A stretch of 64,000 nt of DNA from Serratia sp. FDAARGOS_506 (GTDB taxonomy: Bacteria > Pseudomonadota > Gammaproteobacteria > Enterobacterales > Enterobacteriaceae), in NCBI RefSeq assembly GCF_003812745.1, contig NZ_CP033831.1, positions 3,596,001 through 3,660,000 of the forward strand, given 5' to 3'. The first letter of the stretch is position 1; every line of letters starts with the position of its first letter. This document shows positions 47,247-57,742 of the stretch, in pieces. The position numbers were made by a program, and so were the translations under genes. The notes below the pieces were generated by a model. The model was not told the origin of the DNA. It saw only the letters and a program-made list of their open reading frames with translations, and searched no databases.

Positions 47247-47768
47247 ATGAAACGATATTGGTATGCAGCGCTTGGTATGATGGCGTGTGGTGCAGCTCAG
47301 GCGGCGACCGCTGACGTCGAGATGCACCTGGTGACCGGGCAGGGGATCGGCCAGGACATCGGCAAAGTGGTTATCAGCGAAACGCCGTACGGTTTGCTGT
47401 TTACGCCGAGCCTCAAAGCGTTGCCGGCCGGGATACACGGCTTTCACGTGCATGAGAAAGGCAGCTGCGAGCCGGGCATGAAGGACGGCAAAGCGGTGGC
47501 GGCGCTGGCGGCTGGTGGGCACTTCGACCCGCAAAAGACCGGGAAACACCTCGGGCCGTATGCCGACGGGCATTTGGGCGACTTACCGGCCATCTATGTG
47601 ACCGCCGACGGCATGGCGAACGACCCGGTGCTGGCGCCGCGGCTGAAAAAAATCAGCGAAATTGAGGGTAAGGCGCTGATGGTGCACGCCGGCGGTGATA
47701 ATCACTCGGATCATCCACTGCCGCTCGGCGGCGGCGGTGAACGTTTCGCCTGCGGCGTGATCAAGTGA
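47247..47768 (+). CDS. sodC: SodC periplasmic Cu,Zn superoxide dismutase
   Basis: This is a 173-residue exported Cu,Zn-SOD with a signal peptide ([19 protein letters not shown]). Copper and zinc ligands lie in [26 protein letters not shown] and [10 protein letters not shown], and the intrasubunit disulfide joins the Cys of GSCEPG and FACGVIK. AAGGAG is eight bases before the ATG at 47247; a TTG codon before it is not needed. The length equals E. coli SodC. Confidence 0.96.
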   Translation: MKRYWYAALGMMACGAAQAATADVEMHLVTGQGIGQDIGKVVISETPYGLLFTPSLKALPAGIHGFHVHEKGSCEPGMKDGKAVAALAAGGHFDPQKTGKHLGPYADGHLGDLPAIYVTADGMANDPVLAPRLKKISEIEGKALMVHAGGDNHSDHPLPLGGGGERFACGVIK

Positions 47769-49793
47769 TCATCCGCCGGCCGGTGTGGCGATGGGCTGGC
47801 CAATCGCCTGTTGCAACTGCTGCAGCGAGCAGTAGAGACGCCAAATCAGGCCGGCCAAATCGCGCGCGGGCTGTTCCGGGTGGTGCGCCAGCGCGTTGCT
47901 CATGCGCAGCAGCTCTTGCAGCGTGGCGTCCAGTGAACTGTGCTGTACGCCTTTTTCCGTCATGATGCCGCGCAGACAGTGGATGCAGACATCGCGCACT
48001 GCCGACAGCGGATCGGAACGGGTCTGCCAGTCGCGCAGCTGCCAGACGATATGGCTGCAGTTGAGCAGCACCACGCCCCAGCGCAGCAGCCAGGTGCGCG
48101 CTTCCTGATCCTGACTTTGATTGAGTTGGCTGATGCGATGGTAGATCAGCGATTCGAACTGGCTTTCGCTCTGCTGCGGCCGTTTGCTCAACTGATCGAT
48201 AAAATCGCGCCGCAGCGCGCGGATAATGCGGCGGCTTTTGCGCTTGTCCGAGCTGGGGCGCAGGATCTGAAACGCCAGCCCGGCCAACAGTACGCCGACG
48301 ACTTTAGCGATGTTGTCATTGATGAAGGACTGGTAGTCATAGCTCGGCGGGTTGCTGACGGTCAAAAACGAACCCATAAAGACGATCAGCTGCCCCCAGA
48401 GCGCGGCATACGGCGGGTTTTGCAGCTTGAGCATCTGCATGGTCACCAGGATCGGAAACAGGAAGGCGCAGAACACCCAGAAGTCGTCAATCTGGATCAT
48501 CAAACCGAATTTCACCACGAAGCAGGCGACCGAGAGCAGCAGCACCGCCTTGAGCAGGGTGCTGACGCTGTTGATCGGCGAAGGCGTAGAGGAGTAGAGC
48601 ACGCAGCTGATGGCGGTGAGCGTCAGCGCTGCGCTGCCGGCGTCCCACTGGGTGTTAATCCAGTAGGCGCAGCCGATCACGATGCATAAGAAGGTGCGTA
48701 GCCCGTTGTAAGCGGCTTCGTAGCTATCGGTATGACGCGCCAATGGGGTGACGCGCGGCGGCTGGAGATCGCTGACCGCCGTGGCGCTCTCCAGCCGCCG
48801 CAGCCAGCGGTTGCAGCGCAGGTAAAGCCAGCAGAAATGGCGCAGGCGCAGCCAGAAGGCGCGATGGCGGTAATCCGCAGGATCGTGTGGGGCGATCTGC
48901 TGGAGCAGCCGCGCCAAGCGGTATTTGTCGGTGGTGGGATCGCGCAGTTCGTCCAGCAACTGCGTCAGTACCGGCATCAGATTGGCGGGGCGATCCGGCC
49001 AGTTCAGCAGCATGCGGCGCAGGCTGGAGATGACGCTGGTGATGCGCAACTGCTGGTGCAGCAGATAGTTGAGCAGATTGTTTTGCCGCCGTAGCCGATA
49101 GTGGCTCCAGAACGCCTGAATGCGCAGCAGGTTCATGGTCAGGATCTGGCCGATAACCCCTTCGTGCGAGGTGCGCATCTGCGCGGTGATCTCCGGCTGC
49201 CACAGCATGGCGGCGTGCTCCAGCAGGCGTAGCTGCATGCGCCGCAGCGAGGTCAGCAGGGCTTCGCCGTCGGAGGTGCTGGGCAGGATCATCATCATCA
49301 ACCCGCCGCACAGAATGCCGGTGATCACTTCACAAACCCGCGCCTGCGCGATATCGAAGATCTGTTGGGTGTCGGTGACGTTGACCGTGCCGAAGGCGAT
49401 GATGGCGGCGGTATAACCCGCCAGCGCGAACGCGTAAGAGACGTTGTTTTGGTAATGGTTGGAGATGTAGGTGCACAGCCCGATCCAGGCGGCGATGAAC
49501 AGCGTAAACAGCCAAGGGTCGTTCAGGCAGTGGCCGGCGATCGCGACCGACGCAGCGGCGCCGATCAGGCTGCCGAAGATACGGCCAATGCTTTTGCTGA
49601 TCACGCCGCCGATGGTGGGGAAGCTCACCACCGCCGCGGAGGTGAGCGCCCAATAGGGTTCGTCGAGCTCGAGCACGAACGCCACCCACAGCGCCAGACA
49701 CATCGCCAGCGAGTTACGCAGCGCATAGCGCCATTGGCCACCGGTCGCCTTACCCCAGGGGGTTCGGCTCCACTCCAGAAAAGGCAGGTTCAC
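47769..49793 (-). CDS. ydhK: YdhK FUSC-family efflux protein
   Basis: This is a 674-residue inner membrane protein with the duplicated FUSC (aromatic acid exporter AaeB-like) layout: five or six helices at the N-terminus ([20 protein letters not shown] to MMMILPST), a cytoplasmic helical domain (about 180-350), a second helix set ([20 protein letters not shown] to FQILRPSSD), and a C-terminal soluble helical tail. It overlaps sodC's end by zero bases and is convergent with it. With YdhJ and YdhI it should form a tripartite-type pump; substrate unknown. Confidence 0.92.
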   Translation of the reverse strand: MNLPFLEWSRTPWGKATGGQWRYALRNSLAMCLALWVAFVLELDEPYWALTSAAVVSFPTIGGVISKSIGRIFGSLIGAAASVAIAGHCLNDPWLFTLFIAAWIGLCTYISNHYQNNVSYAFALAGYTAAIIAFGTVNVTDTQQIFDIAQARVCEVITGILCGGLMMMILPSTSDGEALLTSLRRMQLRLLEHAAMLWQPEITAQMRTSHEGVIGQILTMNLLRIQAFWSHYRLRRQNNLLNYLLHQQLRITSVISSLRRMLLNWPDRPANLMPVLTQLLDELRDPTTDKYRLARLLQQIAPHDPADYRHRAFWLRLRHFCWLYLRCNRWLRRLESATAVSDLQPPRVTPLARHTDSYEAAYNGLRTFLCIVIGCAYWINTQWDAGSAALTLTAISCVLYSSTPSPINSVSTLLKAVLLLSVACFVVKFGLMIQIDDFWVFCAFLFPILVTMQMLKLQNPPYAALWGQLIVFMGSFLTVSNPPSYDYQSFINDNIAKVVGVLLAGLAFQILRPSSDKRKSRRIIRALRRDFIDQLSKRPQQSESQFESLIYHRISQLNQSQDQEARTWLLRWGVVLLNCSHIVWQLRDWQTRSDPLSAVRDVCIHCLRGIMTEKGVQHSSLDATLQELLRMSNALAHHPEQPARDLAGLIWRLYCSLQQLQQAIGQPIATPAGG

Positions 49794-49796
49794 ACT

Positions 49797-50660
49797 TTAG
49801 TTCCGCTGATGAATCGAAATGGTGCAGGTGGTGCCGGCGACCAGCGTTATATCGGCGGGCACGTTGAGCAATTTTATCCGCACCGGCACGCGCTGAGCCA
49901 AACGCACCCAGGGAACATTAGGCTTAACGTCCATTAATAGATCGTTGCTGCTGTCGACGCTCTGATCGTAAATGGCGCGGCCGATGCTCTCGACTTCCCC
50001 CTGCAGCGGCGTGTTGCCGTTATATAAAACGATGTCCGCTTTATTGCCCTCTTTTATATGCTTCAGCTTGGTTTCTTCGAAATAACCGAGCACATAAAAA
50101 GAATGCACATCCACCAGCGCCACCAGCGGTGTGCCGGCGTTGGCGTAGTTCCCGACCCGCGCCTGCAGGTTGGTGATATAGCCGTCGGTTGGTGCGTAAA
50201 TTTTGGTTTTGCTCAAATTCCATTTAGCCTGTTCCAGGTTGGCCAAGGCGGCTTTATAGGCGGCCTTCATTGCCTGAGCAGCTAAATTGGCGGCGTCCAA
50301 ATCTTCAGCAGAAATAACGTTACGCGGCAAGCCACGGCGGCGTGCGGCCTCGTGCTCCGCCTTGGCCAGATCGGATTGCGCTTTTGCCACCGCGGCCTCG
50401 GCATTGTCCAACGCGATCTGGTAGGGCACCGGGTCGAGGGTAAAAATCAGACTTCCCGCAGGTACGAACTGATTGTCATTCGCGCTTATTTTCTCTAATC
50501 TTCCAGAGACTTCAGGGGTGATATTGACCAGTTCGGCGCGCACTTTTCCATCACGGGTCCACGGGGATTGCATATAATAATTCCAGAGCCACCAACCGGC
50601 GCAGACGGCAATGGCGCAAACGATCACCGAAGAAAAGTATTTTAATGTTTTATGCTGCAT
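49797..50660 (-). CDS. ydhJ: YdhJ HlyD-family membrane fusion protein
   Basis: This is a 287-residue periplasmic adaptor. One N-terminal helix (YFSSVIVCAIAVCAGWWLW) precedes MQSPWTRDGKVRAELVNITP, the lipoyl half-motifs, a helical hairpin (about 80-150) and ARVGNYANAGTPLVALVDVH. It matches AaeA-like adaptors paired with FUSC proteins. It is four bases from ydhK and ydhI, so the three are one operon. Confidence 0.94.
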   Translation of the reverse strand: MQHKTLKYFSSVIVCAIAVCAGWWLWNYYMQSPWTRDGKVRAELVNITPEVSGRLEKISANDNQFVPAGSLIFTLDPVPYQIALDNAEAAVAKAQSDLAKAEHEAARRRGLPRNVISAEDLDAANLAAQAMKAAYKAALANLEQAKWNLSKTKIYAPTDGYITNLQARVGNYANAGTPLVALVDVHSFYVLGYFEETKLKHIKEGNKADIVLYNGNTPLQGEVESIGRAIYDQSVDSSNDLLMDVKPNVPWVRLAQRVPVRIKLLNVPADITLVAGTTCTISIHQRN

Positions 50661-50663
50661 GGG

Positions 50664-50900
50664 TTACCAACTCGCTAAAATCCATAAGGAACCGCTGACG
50701 GTCATAACGAAAATGGACAGATCCATCAACATGGGATGCCAGATTTCACCGGAATACATCCAGTCTCTCAGCAGCTGATGAATCAACAGCCATAAGACCA
50801 GTCCTAGCAAAAAAGCTTTAAATATAGGTGGAAAATAAAGCGATGCCCCCAGGACCAAATCGGGTAAGGGGGATGAGGTGTGTAACCATGATGTATTCAC
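50664..50900 (-). CDS. ydhI: YdhI DUF1656 small membrane protein
   Basis: This is a 78-residue protein with two helices ([20 protein letters not shown] and [18 protein letters not shown]) and the DUF1656 sequence [16 protein letters not shown]. Such proteins (AaeX-like) accompany HlyD/FUSC pairs. It is first gene of ydhIJK, divergent from slyA, the same layout as in E. coli. Confidence 0.92.
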   Translation of the reverse strand: MNTSWLHTSSPLPDLVLGASLYFPPIFKAFLLGLVLWLLIHQLLRDWMYSGEIWHPMLMDLSIFVMTVSGSLWILASW

Positions 50901-51080
50901 ATTAACAATCCCTAAGGGTGAATATGTTGAATATTTGCATAACGATTAAACAATAGCGTCTAAAAATAGTGGCTATTTCCACAATATACATTATATACAT
51001 TTGTGTTTTTAATGTGAGTTACCCAAAATAGTCTAAACTCTGGGAGGTAATGTTAGCATGCTAATTATAAGGAGGGGGAA

Positions 51081-51512
51081 GTGGAGTCAACATTAGGTTC
51101 AGATTTAGCACGATTAGTTCGTGTTTGGCGCGCGCTCATCGATCATCGGCTCAAGCCGTTGGAGCTGACCCAAACGCACTGGGTTACTTTGCACAATATC
51201 AATCGCTTGCCGCCGGAGCAGTCGCAAATCCAGCTGGCCAAAGCGATCGGTATCGAGCAACCGTCACTGGTTCGTACGCTGGACCAACTGGAGGAGAAGG
51301 GGCTGATCACGCGTCACACCTGTGCCAACGATCGCCGCGCGAAGCGCATCAAGCTGACCGAGGCGGCCGATCCGATCATCAGGGAAGTGGATAGCGTGAT
51401 CACGTCTACACGTAGTGAGATTTTAAGCGGCATTACCGCCGACGAAGTGCATCTGTTGGTAGGGCTGATTGGCAAGTTAGAACAAAATATCACCGAACTG
51501 CAGAACAAATAA
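51081..51512 (+). CDS. slyA: SlyA MarR-family transcriptional regulator
   Basis: This is a 143-residue winged-helix dimer (SlyA/RovA group) that counter-silences H-NS-bound virulence and envelope genes. Key segments: [60 protein letters not shown] and the wing [17 protein letters not shown]. The start is GTG preceded by AAGGAGGGGGAA. It is divergent from ydhI with an A/T-rich 180 bp gap. In Serratia, SlyA affects secreted enzymes and pigment, established knowledge from other strains. Confidence 0.95.
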   Translation: MESTLGSDLARLVRVWRALIDHRLKPLELTQTHWVTLHNINRLPPEQSQIQLAKAIGIEQPSLVRTLDQLEEKGLITRHTCANDRRAKRIKLTEAADPIIREVDSVITSTRSEILSGITADEVHLLVGLIGKLEQNITELQNK

Positions 51513-51555
51513 TAATATTCTTATTTTTCTACGATTACAGTTTCACAGCATCAGA

Positions 51556-51584
51556 AATAAAACCGGAGGCGATTGCCTCCGGTT
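51556..51584. terminator. Terminator between convergent slyA and slyB
   Basis: AACCGGAGGC and GCCTCCGGTT form a 10-bp stem with a 4-base loop; on the minus strand it is followed by TTTTATTT, serving slyB. The plus-side T-run is short. Confidence 0.8.
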
Positions 51585-51604
51585 TGCCGTTTACGCCGAC
51601 TGAC

Positions 51605-52069
51605 TTACAGCGGAGATACGGTGATGGTATCGCCCATGCGCGCCATACGTACGCGCTGACCCGGGCTGAACTTGGTGTCGCCTGCTTTCTGCACCACCAC
51701 GATGTTCTCTTTCTGGTCGGTTTTGATTTCCAGCTCGTAGCCTGAGGTACGACCGGCCACTTCACCGATGCTGTTGCCTGCCGCGCCGCCGGCGATAGCG
51801 CCCGCTGCGGTTGCCAGCGTACGGCCGGTGCCGCCGCCAACGGTGTTACCCAACAGTCCGCCAATCACCGCGCCGCCGATCATCCCCATGGTGTTGGAAC
51901 CTTCGCCGCCCTGAATTTTAACCGGACGTACGGAAACCAGCGTCCCGTAGGTGACGGTCTGCACCTGCTTGGCCTGCGAGGACGAGTAGACGTCGCCGGA
52001 CATGGATTCATTGGCACAGCCAGCCAGCGTAACGGCGGCGACGGCAACGACGAGAAGACGCTTGATCAT
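51605..52069 (-). CDS. slyB: SlyB outer membrane lipoprotein
   Basis: This is a 154-residue lipoprotein with signal peptide MIKRLLVVAVAAVTLAGC (Cys18 lipidated). Gly-rich segments (GMIGGAVIGGLLGNTVGGGT, AGAIAGGAAGNSIGE) are the glycine-zipper 2TM domain, followed by a beta domain (LEIKTDQKENIVVVQ). SlyB forms rings that stabilise outer membrane proteins during LPS stress and is a PhoP regulon member in E. coli. The frame is open 17 codons upstream but lacks a signal there. A PhoP-like box is upstream. Confidence 0.94.
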   Translation of the reverse strand: MIKRLLVVAVAAVTLAGCANESMSGDVYSSSQAKQVQTVTYGTLVSVRPVKIQGGEGSNTMGMIGGAVIGGLLGNTVGGGTGRTLATAAGAIAGGAAGNSIGEVAGRTSGYELEIKTDQKENIVVVQKAGDTKFSPGQRVRMARMGDTITVSPL

Positions 52070-52431
52070 ATAAAACTCCTGATGGTAGTAGTCCATAACC
52101 TGGCAGTGTTCTCCAGGCAAGATTCAGTGAAAATGATAGACAAAGTATGGCTGAAAGTTGGCATATCACCATGCTCCATCACTGCACGCAGCTTAACTTT
52201 TCTCTGTTCAACCAATAATAAACCGCAGTTTACCTTTATAACAGCCTTAGCGACATTCCGTTGCCTGTTATGGCACGGTTTAACACATCACATGTGCCAC
52301 AGCGGCGCCAGGGTAGGATATCTGGCTCACGGCTTGTAAAAAAAGCATCATAATTCATGGCGTTAATCTGGCAATTCTGGTTTATTTGTCAGGGTGAAAT
52401 TTGCTTACCGCGCGGGTTAGAGGATGTTGCT
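52070..52431. other. slyB-anmK divergent promoter region
   Basis: This 362 bp interval contains the PhoP-like direct repeat for slyB. The right part leads into anmK. An in-frame extension of anmK to 52357 is not supported by conservation. No other gene is seen. Confidence 0.5.
52208..52224 (-). promoter_or_regulatory. PhoP box upstream of slyB
   Basis: On the minus strand GGTTTA-TTATT-GGTTGA matches the PhoP direct repeat (T/G)GTTTA-N5-(T/G)GTTTA at 11 of 12 positions. A weak -10 (TTAAGC) follows 11 bases later, the usual PhoP spacing. Confidence 0.6.
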
Positions 52432-53553
52432 ATGAAGTCAGGCCGCTATATAGGCGTCATGTCCGGCACCAGTCTGGACGGAATTGATGTGGTATTGGCC
52501 GCGATCGACGATCGCATGGTGGCGCAGCAGGCCAGCTATAGCCATCCGATGCCGATGGCGCTGAAAAAAGAGATTTTGGGCATGTGCCAGGGGCAACAGA
52601 CCACGTTGGCCGCCGTTGGCCGGCTGGATGCGCAGCTGGGCTCGCTGTTCGGCGAGGCCGTGCTCGGCCTGCTGAAACAAACCGGCATCGACGCGGAGCA
52701 TATCACCGCCATCGGTTGCCACGGCCAGACAGTGTGGCACGAACCGGAAGGTGACGCGCGTTTCTCGATGCAGCTCGGTGATAACAACCGCATCGCCGCG
52801 CTGACCAATATCACCACCGTCGGCGACTTCCGCCGGCGGGACATGGTCTATGGCGGGCAGGGCGCGCCGCTGGTGCCGGCGTTTCATCAGGCGCTGCTGG
52901 GGCATCCTGTCGAACGGCGCATGGTGCTGAACGTTGGCGGCATCGCCAACCTTTCTCTGCTGCTGCCTGGCACGCCGGTGCGCGGTTTCGACACCGGGCC
53001 AGGCAACATGCTGATGGACGCCTGGGTGTGGCGCCACCGTGCACAACCTTATGATCAGGACGGCGGCTGGGCGATGCAGGGAAGAGTCTGTTTGCCGCTG
53101 TTGCAGCAGATGCTGGCGGATCCTTACTTCGCGCTGCCGGCGCCGAAAAGCACCGGCCGCGAGTATTTCAATATCGCCTGGCTGGAGCGGCAGTTGGCCG
53201 GATTGCCGGCGATGGCGCCGGTCGACGTGCAGGCCACGCTCACGGAGCTGACCGCCGTCAGCATCAGCGAACAGGTGTTGCTGGCCGGCGGGTGCGAGCG
53301 TTTGCTGGTATGCGGTGGCGGAGCGCGCAACACGCTGCTGATGGCGCGTCTGTCGGCGCTGCTGCCGGGCACGGAAGTCGGGCTGACCGACGATTTCGGC
53401 GTCAGCGGTGACGACATGGAGGCGCTGGCCTTTGCCTGGCTGGCGTTTCGTACGCTGTCCGGCCAGGCAGGCAACCTGCCTTCGGTGACCGGCGCCAGCC
53501 GTGAAACGGTGCTGGGTGGGATTTATCCGGTTTTGCCATTGGGGGGCCGTTAG
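52432..53553 (+). CDS. anmK: AnmK anhydro-N-acetylmuramic acid kinase
   Basis: This 373-residue sugar kinase cleaves and phosphorylates anhydro-MurNAc to MurNAc-6-phosphate in peptidoglycan recycling. The ATP/sugar motifs are [58 protein letters not shown] and [14 protein letters not shown], as in the ASKHA fold. The ATG at 52432 gives the conserved N-terminus. Confidence 0.96.
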   Translation: MKSGRYIGVMSGTSLDGIDVVLAAIDDRMVAQQASYSHPMPMALKKEILGMCQGQQTTLAAVGRLDAQLGSLFGEAVLGLLKQTGIDAEHITAIGCHGQTVWHEPEGDARFSMQLGDNNRIAALTNITTVGDFRRRDMVYGGQGAPLVPAFHQALLGHPVERRMVLNVGGIANLSLLLPGTPVRGFDTGPGNMLMDAWVWRHRAQPYDQDGGWAMQGRVCLPLLQQMLADPYFALPAPKSTGREYFNIAWLERQLAGLPAMAPVDVQATLTELTAVSISEQVLLAGGCERLLVCGGGARNTLLMARLSALLPGTEVGLTDDFGVSGDDMEALAFAWLAFRTLSGQAGNLPSVTGASRETVLGGIYPVLPLGGR

Positions 53554-53598
53554 CTCTGTTAGGATAGCCTGTGAAGGATTTTTCTAAGGAGCAACAGC

Positions 53599-53901
53599 AT
53601 GAAAAAAGTCATTTTCGTCGCCGGCGCGCTGGCGCTGTCCGGCTGCAGCTACATCCTGCCGCAAAGCAGCCAGACGATGCACTACCAGTGCGGCACCACG
53701 CCGCTGACGGTGGCGCTCGACGGCAAGGCGAGCGAAGTCAGCCTGCTGATGGATGGCGAGCAGCTGCATCTTAAGCAGGTGCTGGCGCTGACCGGCGCCA
53801 AATACAGCGACGGCAAATACACTTTTTGGTCGAAAGACCGTAACGCCTATCTTGAGCGCAACGGCAAGGTAGTGATGAGCGACTGCGTGTTGACGGAATG
53901 A
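53599..53901 (+). CDS. mliC: MliC membrane-bound C-type lysozyme inhibitor
   Basis: This is a 100-residue lipoprotein (YdhA) that protects against host lysozyme. The signal peptide [16 protein letters not shown] ends with lipidated Cys16. The mature part [45 protein letters not shown] is the MliC beta-barrel with its two Cys. Start follows AAGGAGC. It overlaps the open pdxH frame upstream extension by four bases, but not the pdxH start chosen. Confidence 0.93.
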   Translation: MKKVIFVAGALALSGCSYILPQSSQTMHYQCGTTPLTVALDGKASEVSLLMDGEQLHLKQVLALTGAKYSDGKYTFWSKDRNAYLERNGKVVMSDCVLTE

Positions 53902-53990
53902 CGGTCGGCGGCGGCGTCGGAGCGATTGAGTTCCTGACGCCGCAGGCGCAGAATGTAACGACGGATTTTTTCAGTTGGTCGATAACCCAG

Positions 53991-54644
53991 ATGATTGAAA
54001 AGAATGAGTTTGATGTTGCGGACCTGCGCCGTGAATACACCCGAGGCGGCCTGCGCCGCAACGATCTGACCGCCAACCCGCTCGAACTGTTCGAGCGTTG
54101 GTTGAAACAGGCCTGCGATGCGCGCCTGGCCGATCCTACCGCCATGTGCGTCGCGACCGTCGACGAACACGGCCAGCCCTATCAACGCATTGTGCTGCTC
54201 AAGCATTTCGACGAGCAGGGGCTGGTGTTCTACACCAACCTCGGCAGCCGCAAGGCGCAGCAACTGGCGCACAATCCGCATATCAGCCTGCTGTTCCCGT
54301 GGCACATGCTCGATCGCCAGGTGATTTTCCTCGGCCAGGTGGAGCGCCTGTCGACTTTCGAAGTGCTGAAGTATTTCAACAGCCGGCCGAAGGATAGCCA
54401 GATCGGCGCCTGGGTGTCGCAGCAATCGTCGCGTATTTCCGCGCGCGGCGTGCTGGAAAGCAAATTCCTCGAGTTGAAGCAGAAGTTCCAGCAAGGCGAA
54501 GTGCCGTTGCCGAGTTTCTGGGGCGGATTCCGCGTGAAATTCGACTCCGTCGAGTTCTGGCAGGGCGGCGCCCATCGCCTGCATGACCGTTTCCTGTATC
54601 AGCGGGACGGGAATGACTGGAAAATTGACCGACTGGCACCCTGA
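53991..54644 (+). CDS. pdxH: PdxH pyridoxamine 5'-phosphate oxidase
   Basis: This 217-residue FMN enzyme oxidises pyridoxine or pyridoxamine 5'-phosphate to pyridoxal 5'-phosphate. Segments: [71 protein letters not shown] and the C-terminal [21 protein letters not shown]. The frame is open 31 codons upstream to 53898; the ATG at 53991 gives the family length but has no strong ribosome site, so the start is moderately certain. PLP made here serves SufS. Confidence 0.94.
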   Translation: MIEKNEFDVADLRREYTRGGLRRNDLTANPLELFERWLKQACDARLADPTAMCVATVDEHGQPYQRIVLLKHFDEQGLVFYTNLGSRKAQQLAHNPHISLLFPWHMLDRQVIFLGQVERLSTFEVLKYFNSRPKDSQIGAWVSQQSSRISARGVLESKFLELKQKFQQGEVPLPSFWGGFRVKFDSVEFWQGGAHRLHDRFLYQRDGNDWKIDRLAP

Positions 54645-54662
54645 AGACGGAAAATCCCCTCT

Positions 54663-54696
54663 AAGCGCTGGTGCTGACGCCGCCGGCGCTTTATTC
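54663..54696 (+). terminator. Possible terminator after pdxH
   Basis: AAGCGCTGG and CCGGCGCTT can form a 9-bp stem (one G-U pair) followed by TATTCTAT, 19 bp past the pdxH stop. The weak T-run leaves doubt. Confidence 0.4.
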
Positions 54697-54783
54697 TATG
54701 CGCTACCCTGAATTTTTTATTTCGCCACTGGGCGAAAGGCCGTGTACCGGCAAAGGTGCATTCGTTTATACATGGAGTCATTG

Positions 54784-56058
54784 ATGGCAAGCAGCAACTT
54801 GATTAAACAACTGCAAGAGCGGGGCCTCGTTGCCCAGGTTACGGATGAGGAAGCGTTAGCGGAGCGACTGGCGCAAGGGCCAATTGCACTGTATTGCGGT
54901 TTCGATCCGACCGCTGACAGCTTGCATTTGGGCCATCTGGTTCCTCTGTTGTGCCTGAAGCGCTTCCAGCTGGCCGGCCACAAGCCGGTCGCACTGGTGG
55001 GCGGCGCCACCGGCCTCATCGGCGATCCAAGCTTCAAAGCGGCGGAGCGCAAGCTGAACACCACCGATACGGTGAACGAGTGGGTGGAGAAGATCCGCAA
55101 GCAGGTTTCTCCGTTCCTCGATTTCGACTGCGGCAGCAACAGCGCCATCGCGGCCAATAACTACGACTGGTTCGGCGGCATGAACGTGCTGACCTTCCTG
55201 CGTGACATCGGCAAGCACTTCTCCGTCAACCAGATGATCAATAAGGAAGCGGTTAAGCAGCGCCTGAATCGCGACGACTCCGGCATCTCCTTCACCGAGT
55301 TTTCCTATAATCTGCTGCAGGGCTTCGATTTCTCCGAGCTGTACAACCGCCACCAGGTGGAGCTGCAGATCGGCGGTTCCGATCAGTGGGGCAACATCAC
55401 CTCGGGTATCGATCTGACGCGTCGCCAGCACCAGAAGCAGGTGTTCGGCCTGACCGTGCCGTTGATCACCAAAGCAGACGGCACCAAGTTCGGTAAAACC
55501 GAAGGCGGCGCGGTCTGGCTGGCGCCGGAAAAAACCAGCCCGTACAAGTTCTACCAGTTCTGGATCAACACCGCCGATGCCGACGTCTACCGCTTCCTGA
55601 AGTTCTTCACCTTCATGAGCCTGGAAGAGATCAACGCGCTGGAAGAAGAAGACAAGAACAGCGGCAAGGCGCCACGCGCCCAGTACGTGCTGGCGGAAGA
55701 AGTGACCGGCATGGTACACGGTGCGGAAGGCTTGGCGGCCGCCAAGCGCATCACCCAGAGCCTGTTCTCCGGCGCGCTGCATGACATGACCGAAGCTGAC
55801 TTCGCCCAACTGGCGCAGGACGGCATGCCGACCATCAAACTGGACCGCGACGCCGATCTGCAGCAGGCGTTGGTGAATGCCGAACTGGTACCGTCACGCG
55901 GCCAGGCGCGCACCATGATCGGTTCCAACGCGGTGACCATCAACGGTGAGAAGCAGTCCGATGCCGAATACCGCTTCAGCGATTCAGACCGTCTGTTCGG
56001 CCGCTACACGCTGCTGCGCCGCGGCAAGAAACATTACTGCCTGGTGGATTGGCAGTAA
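54784..56058 (+). CDS. tyrS: TyrS tyrosyl-tRNA synthetase
   Basis: This is the 424-residue class I tyrosyl-tRNA synthetase. The HIGH motif appears as HLGH in [20 protein letters not shown] and the KMSKS loop as KFGKT in [26 protein letters not shown] binds tyrosine, and the C-terminal S4 RNA-binding domain has [20 protein letters not shown]. The frame is open 14 codons upstream; [20 protein letters not shown] at 54784 is the conserved start. Confidence 0.97.
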   Translation: MASSNLIKQLQERGLVAQVTDEEALAERLAQGPIALYCGFDPTADSLHLGHLVPLLCLKRFQLAGHKPVALVGGATGLIGDPSFKAAERKLNTTDTVNEWVEKIRKQVSPFLDFDCGSNSAIAANNYDWFGGMNVLTFLRDIGKHFSVNQMINKEAVKQRLNRDDSGISFTEFSYNLLQGFDFSELYNRHQVELQIGGSDQWGNITSGIDLTRRQHQKQVFGLTVPLITKADGTKFGKTEGGAVWLAPEKTSPYKFYQFWINTADADVYRFLKFFTFMSLEEINALEEEDKNSGKAPRAQYVLAEEVTGMVHGAEGLAAAKRITQSLFSGALHDMTEADFAQLAQDGMPTIKLDRDADLQQALVNAELVPSRGQARTMIGSNAVTINGEKQSDAEYRFSDSDRLFGRYTLLRRGKKHYCLVDWQ

Positions 56059-56072
56059 CGAATAATGACGGT

Positions 56073-56100
56073 AAGGGGCCCTGGCGGCCCCTTTATTTTT
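56073..56100 (+). terminator. Rho-independent terminator of tyrS
   Basis: AAGGGGCC and GGCCCCTT form an 8-bp stem with a 5-base loop, then TATTTTT, 15 bp after the tyrS stop. Confidence 0.85.
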
Positions 56101-56141
56101 GCGCAGCTGCCCGGCTGCCGTATTTCGAACGAGTTCTGTCG

Positions 56142-57002
56142 ATGAAAAACATTCTTTCTATCCAGTCGCACGTGGTGTTTGGTCACGCCGGCAACAGTGC
56201 GGCGGAGTTTCCGATGCGCCGCATGGGCGTCAATGTCTGGCCGTTGAACACGGTGCAGTTCTCCAATCATACGCAATACGGCCAGTGGACCGGTTGCGTC
56301 ATGCCGGCCAATCATCTGACCGAGATCGCGCAGGGCATCGCCAATATCGATCAACTGAAGCGCTGTGATGCGGTGTTGAGTGGTTATATCGGTTCGCCGG
56401 AGCAGGGCGACCATATTCTGGAGATTGTGCGCCAGGTTAAGCAGGCGAACCCGAATGCCTGGTATTTCTGCGACCCGGTGATGGGACATCCGGAAAAGGG
56501 CTGCATCGTGGCGCCGGGCGTGGCCGAGTTTCACTGCCGCCAGGCGCTGCCGTGCAGCGACATGATGGCGCCGAACCTGCTGGAACTGGAGATGCTGAGT
56601 CAGATGGCCGTCGCCAACGTGGACGATGCGGTGCAGGCCGCCCGTGCGCTGATCGACAAAGGGCCGCGGCTGGTGCTGGTCAAGCATCTGGCACGTGCGG
56701 GCTATCACGCCGACTGCTTCGAAATGCTGCTGGTGACGGCGGACGAGGCCTGGCACATCAGCCGTCCGCTGGTGGACTTCGGCGCGCGGCAGCCGGTCGG
56801 CGTCGGTGATTTGACCAGTGGTCTGTTGCTGGTGGACTTGCTGAAGGGTGAGGCGCTGGATAAAGCACTGGAGCACGTGACCGCCGCCGTGTATGAGGTG
56901 ATGCTGACTACGCAGGAGATGGGCGAGTACGAACTGCAGGTGGTGGCGGCGCAGGATCGGATTGTGCAGCCGCGTAGCGAGTTTAAAGCGGTCAAACTGT
57001 AA
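56142..57002 (+). CDS. pdxY: PdxY pyridoxal kinase
   Basis: This is a 286-residue ribokinase-fold pyridoxal kinase (salvage of pyridoxal). [84 protein letters not shown] and [20 protein letters not shown] are the family motifs; the GxGD Asp is the catalytic base. The frame extends 31 codons upstream across the tyrS terminator, which is excluded. With pdxH, two PLP salvage enzymes flank tyrS. Confidence 0.96.
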   Translation: MKNILSIQSHVVFGHAGNSAAEFPMRRMGVNVWPLNTVQFSNHTQYGQWTGCVMPANHLTEIAQGIANIDQLKRCDAVLSGYIGSPEQGDHILEIVRQVKQANPNAWYFCDPVMGHPEKGCIVAPGVAEFHCRQALPCSDMMAPNLLELEMLSQMAVANVDDAVQAARALIDKGPRLVLVKHLARAGYHADCFEMLLVTADEAWHISRPLVDFGARQPVGVGDLTSGLLLVDLLKGEALDKALEHVTAAVYEVMLTTQEMGEYELQVVAAQDRIVQPRSEFKAVKL

Positions 57003-57010
57003 GTGTCATC

Positions 57011-57037
57011 GGGCTCCGGCGATAGCCGCCGGAGCCC
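57011..57037. repeat. Hairpin in the convergent pdxY-gstA gap
   Basis: GGGCTCCGGC and GCCGGAGCCC form a perfect 10-bp stem with a 7-base loop, 8 bp past both stops. Neither side has a good T-run, so it may be a weak terminator or an RNA-stabilising hairpin. Confidence 0.6.
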
Positions 57038-57044
57038 CGAATCT

Positions 57045-57650
57045 TTACTTCAATCCTTCGGCGTTCAGCGCCGCATCCACCGCCGGGCGCGCCGCAACGC
57101 GATCGAACCAGGCCGCCAAATGGGCGTGCTTGCGCACGTCGAACTGCAGGGCGAATGCCCAACGCAACACGGTAAACAGGTAGGCGTCGGCTATGCTGAA
57201 GCGGCTTCCCAACAGGAAGTGCTGCTTCGCCAGCACCGAATCCAGATAGCTGAACTGCTGTTCCAACTTGGCGCGCGCGATGGTTTTGTATTCCTCGGGC
57301 GTTTTCGGGTTGAACAACGGGCTGAATCCTTTGTGCAGCTCGGTGGCGATGTAGTTCAGCCATTCGATCGCGTGGTAGCGCGACAGGGTGCCCGCCGCCG
57401 GGATCAGGTTGCGATCCGGCACGCGATCCGCCAGGTATTGCACGATCGCCACGCCTTCGGTCAGCAGGCTACCGTCATCCAGCAGCAGCGCCGGTACCTG
57501 TCCCTTGGGGTTGATGGCGAGGTAATCGGTGCCGCTCTCGGTTTTCTTCTGCGCCAGGTCGACCTTCTCCGCCGTAAAATCCAGCCCTGCCTCACGCAGC
57601 ACTATATGCGGGGACAGCGAACAGGCGCCGGCTTTATAGAACAGTTTCAT
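57045..57650 (-). CDS. gstA: GstA glutathione S-transferase
   Basis: This is a 201-residue beta-class bacterial GST. The thioredoxin-like domain starts [20 protein letters not shown] with Cys10 at the active site and has [20 protein letters not shown] (cis-Pro); the helical domain has [14 protein letters not shown]. Length and pdxY neighbour match E. coli GstA. AAGGAG lies eight bases upstream. Confidence 0.96.
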   Translation of the reverse strand: MKLFYKAGACSLSPHIVLREAGLDFTAEKVDLAQKKTESGTDYLAINPKGQVPALLLDDGSLLTEGVAIVQYLADRVPDRNLIPAAGTLSRYHAIEWLNYIATELHKGFSPLFNPKTPEEYKTIARAKLEQQFSYLDSVLAKQHFLLGSRFSIADAYLFTVLRWAFALQFDVRKHAHLAAWFDRVAARPAVDAALNAEGLK

Positions 57651-57742
57651 CGGAAGCTCCTTGTTGATGACGAATGACGGGCATGCTTAACCTCTCATCG
57701 TAGTCCCATAGCGCCAAAATTACAGCGGCTTAGCTAACAAAT

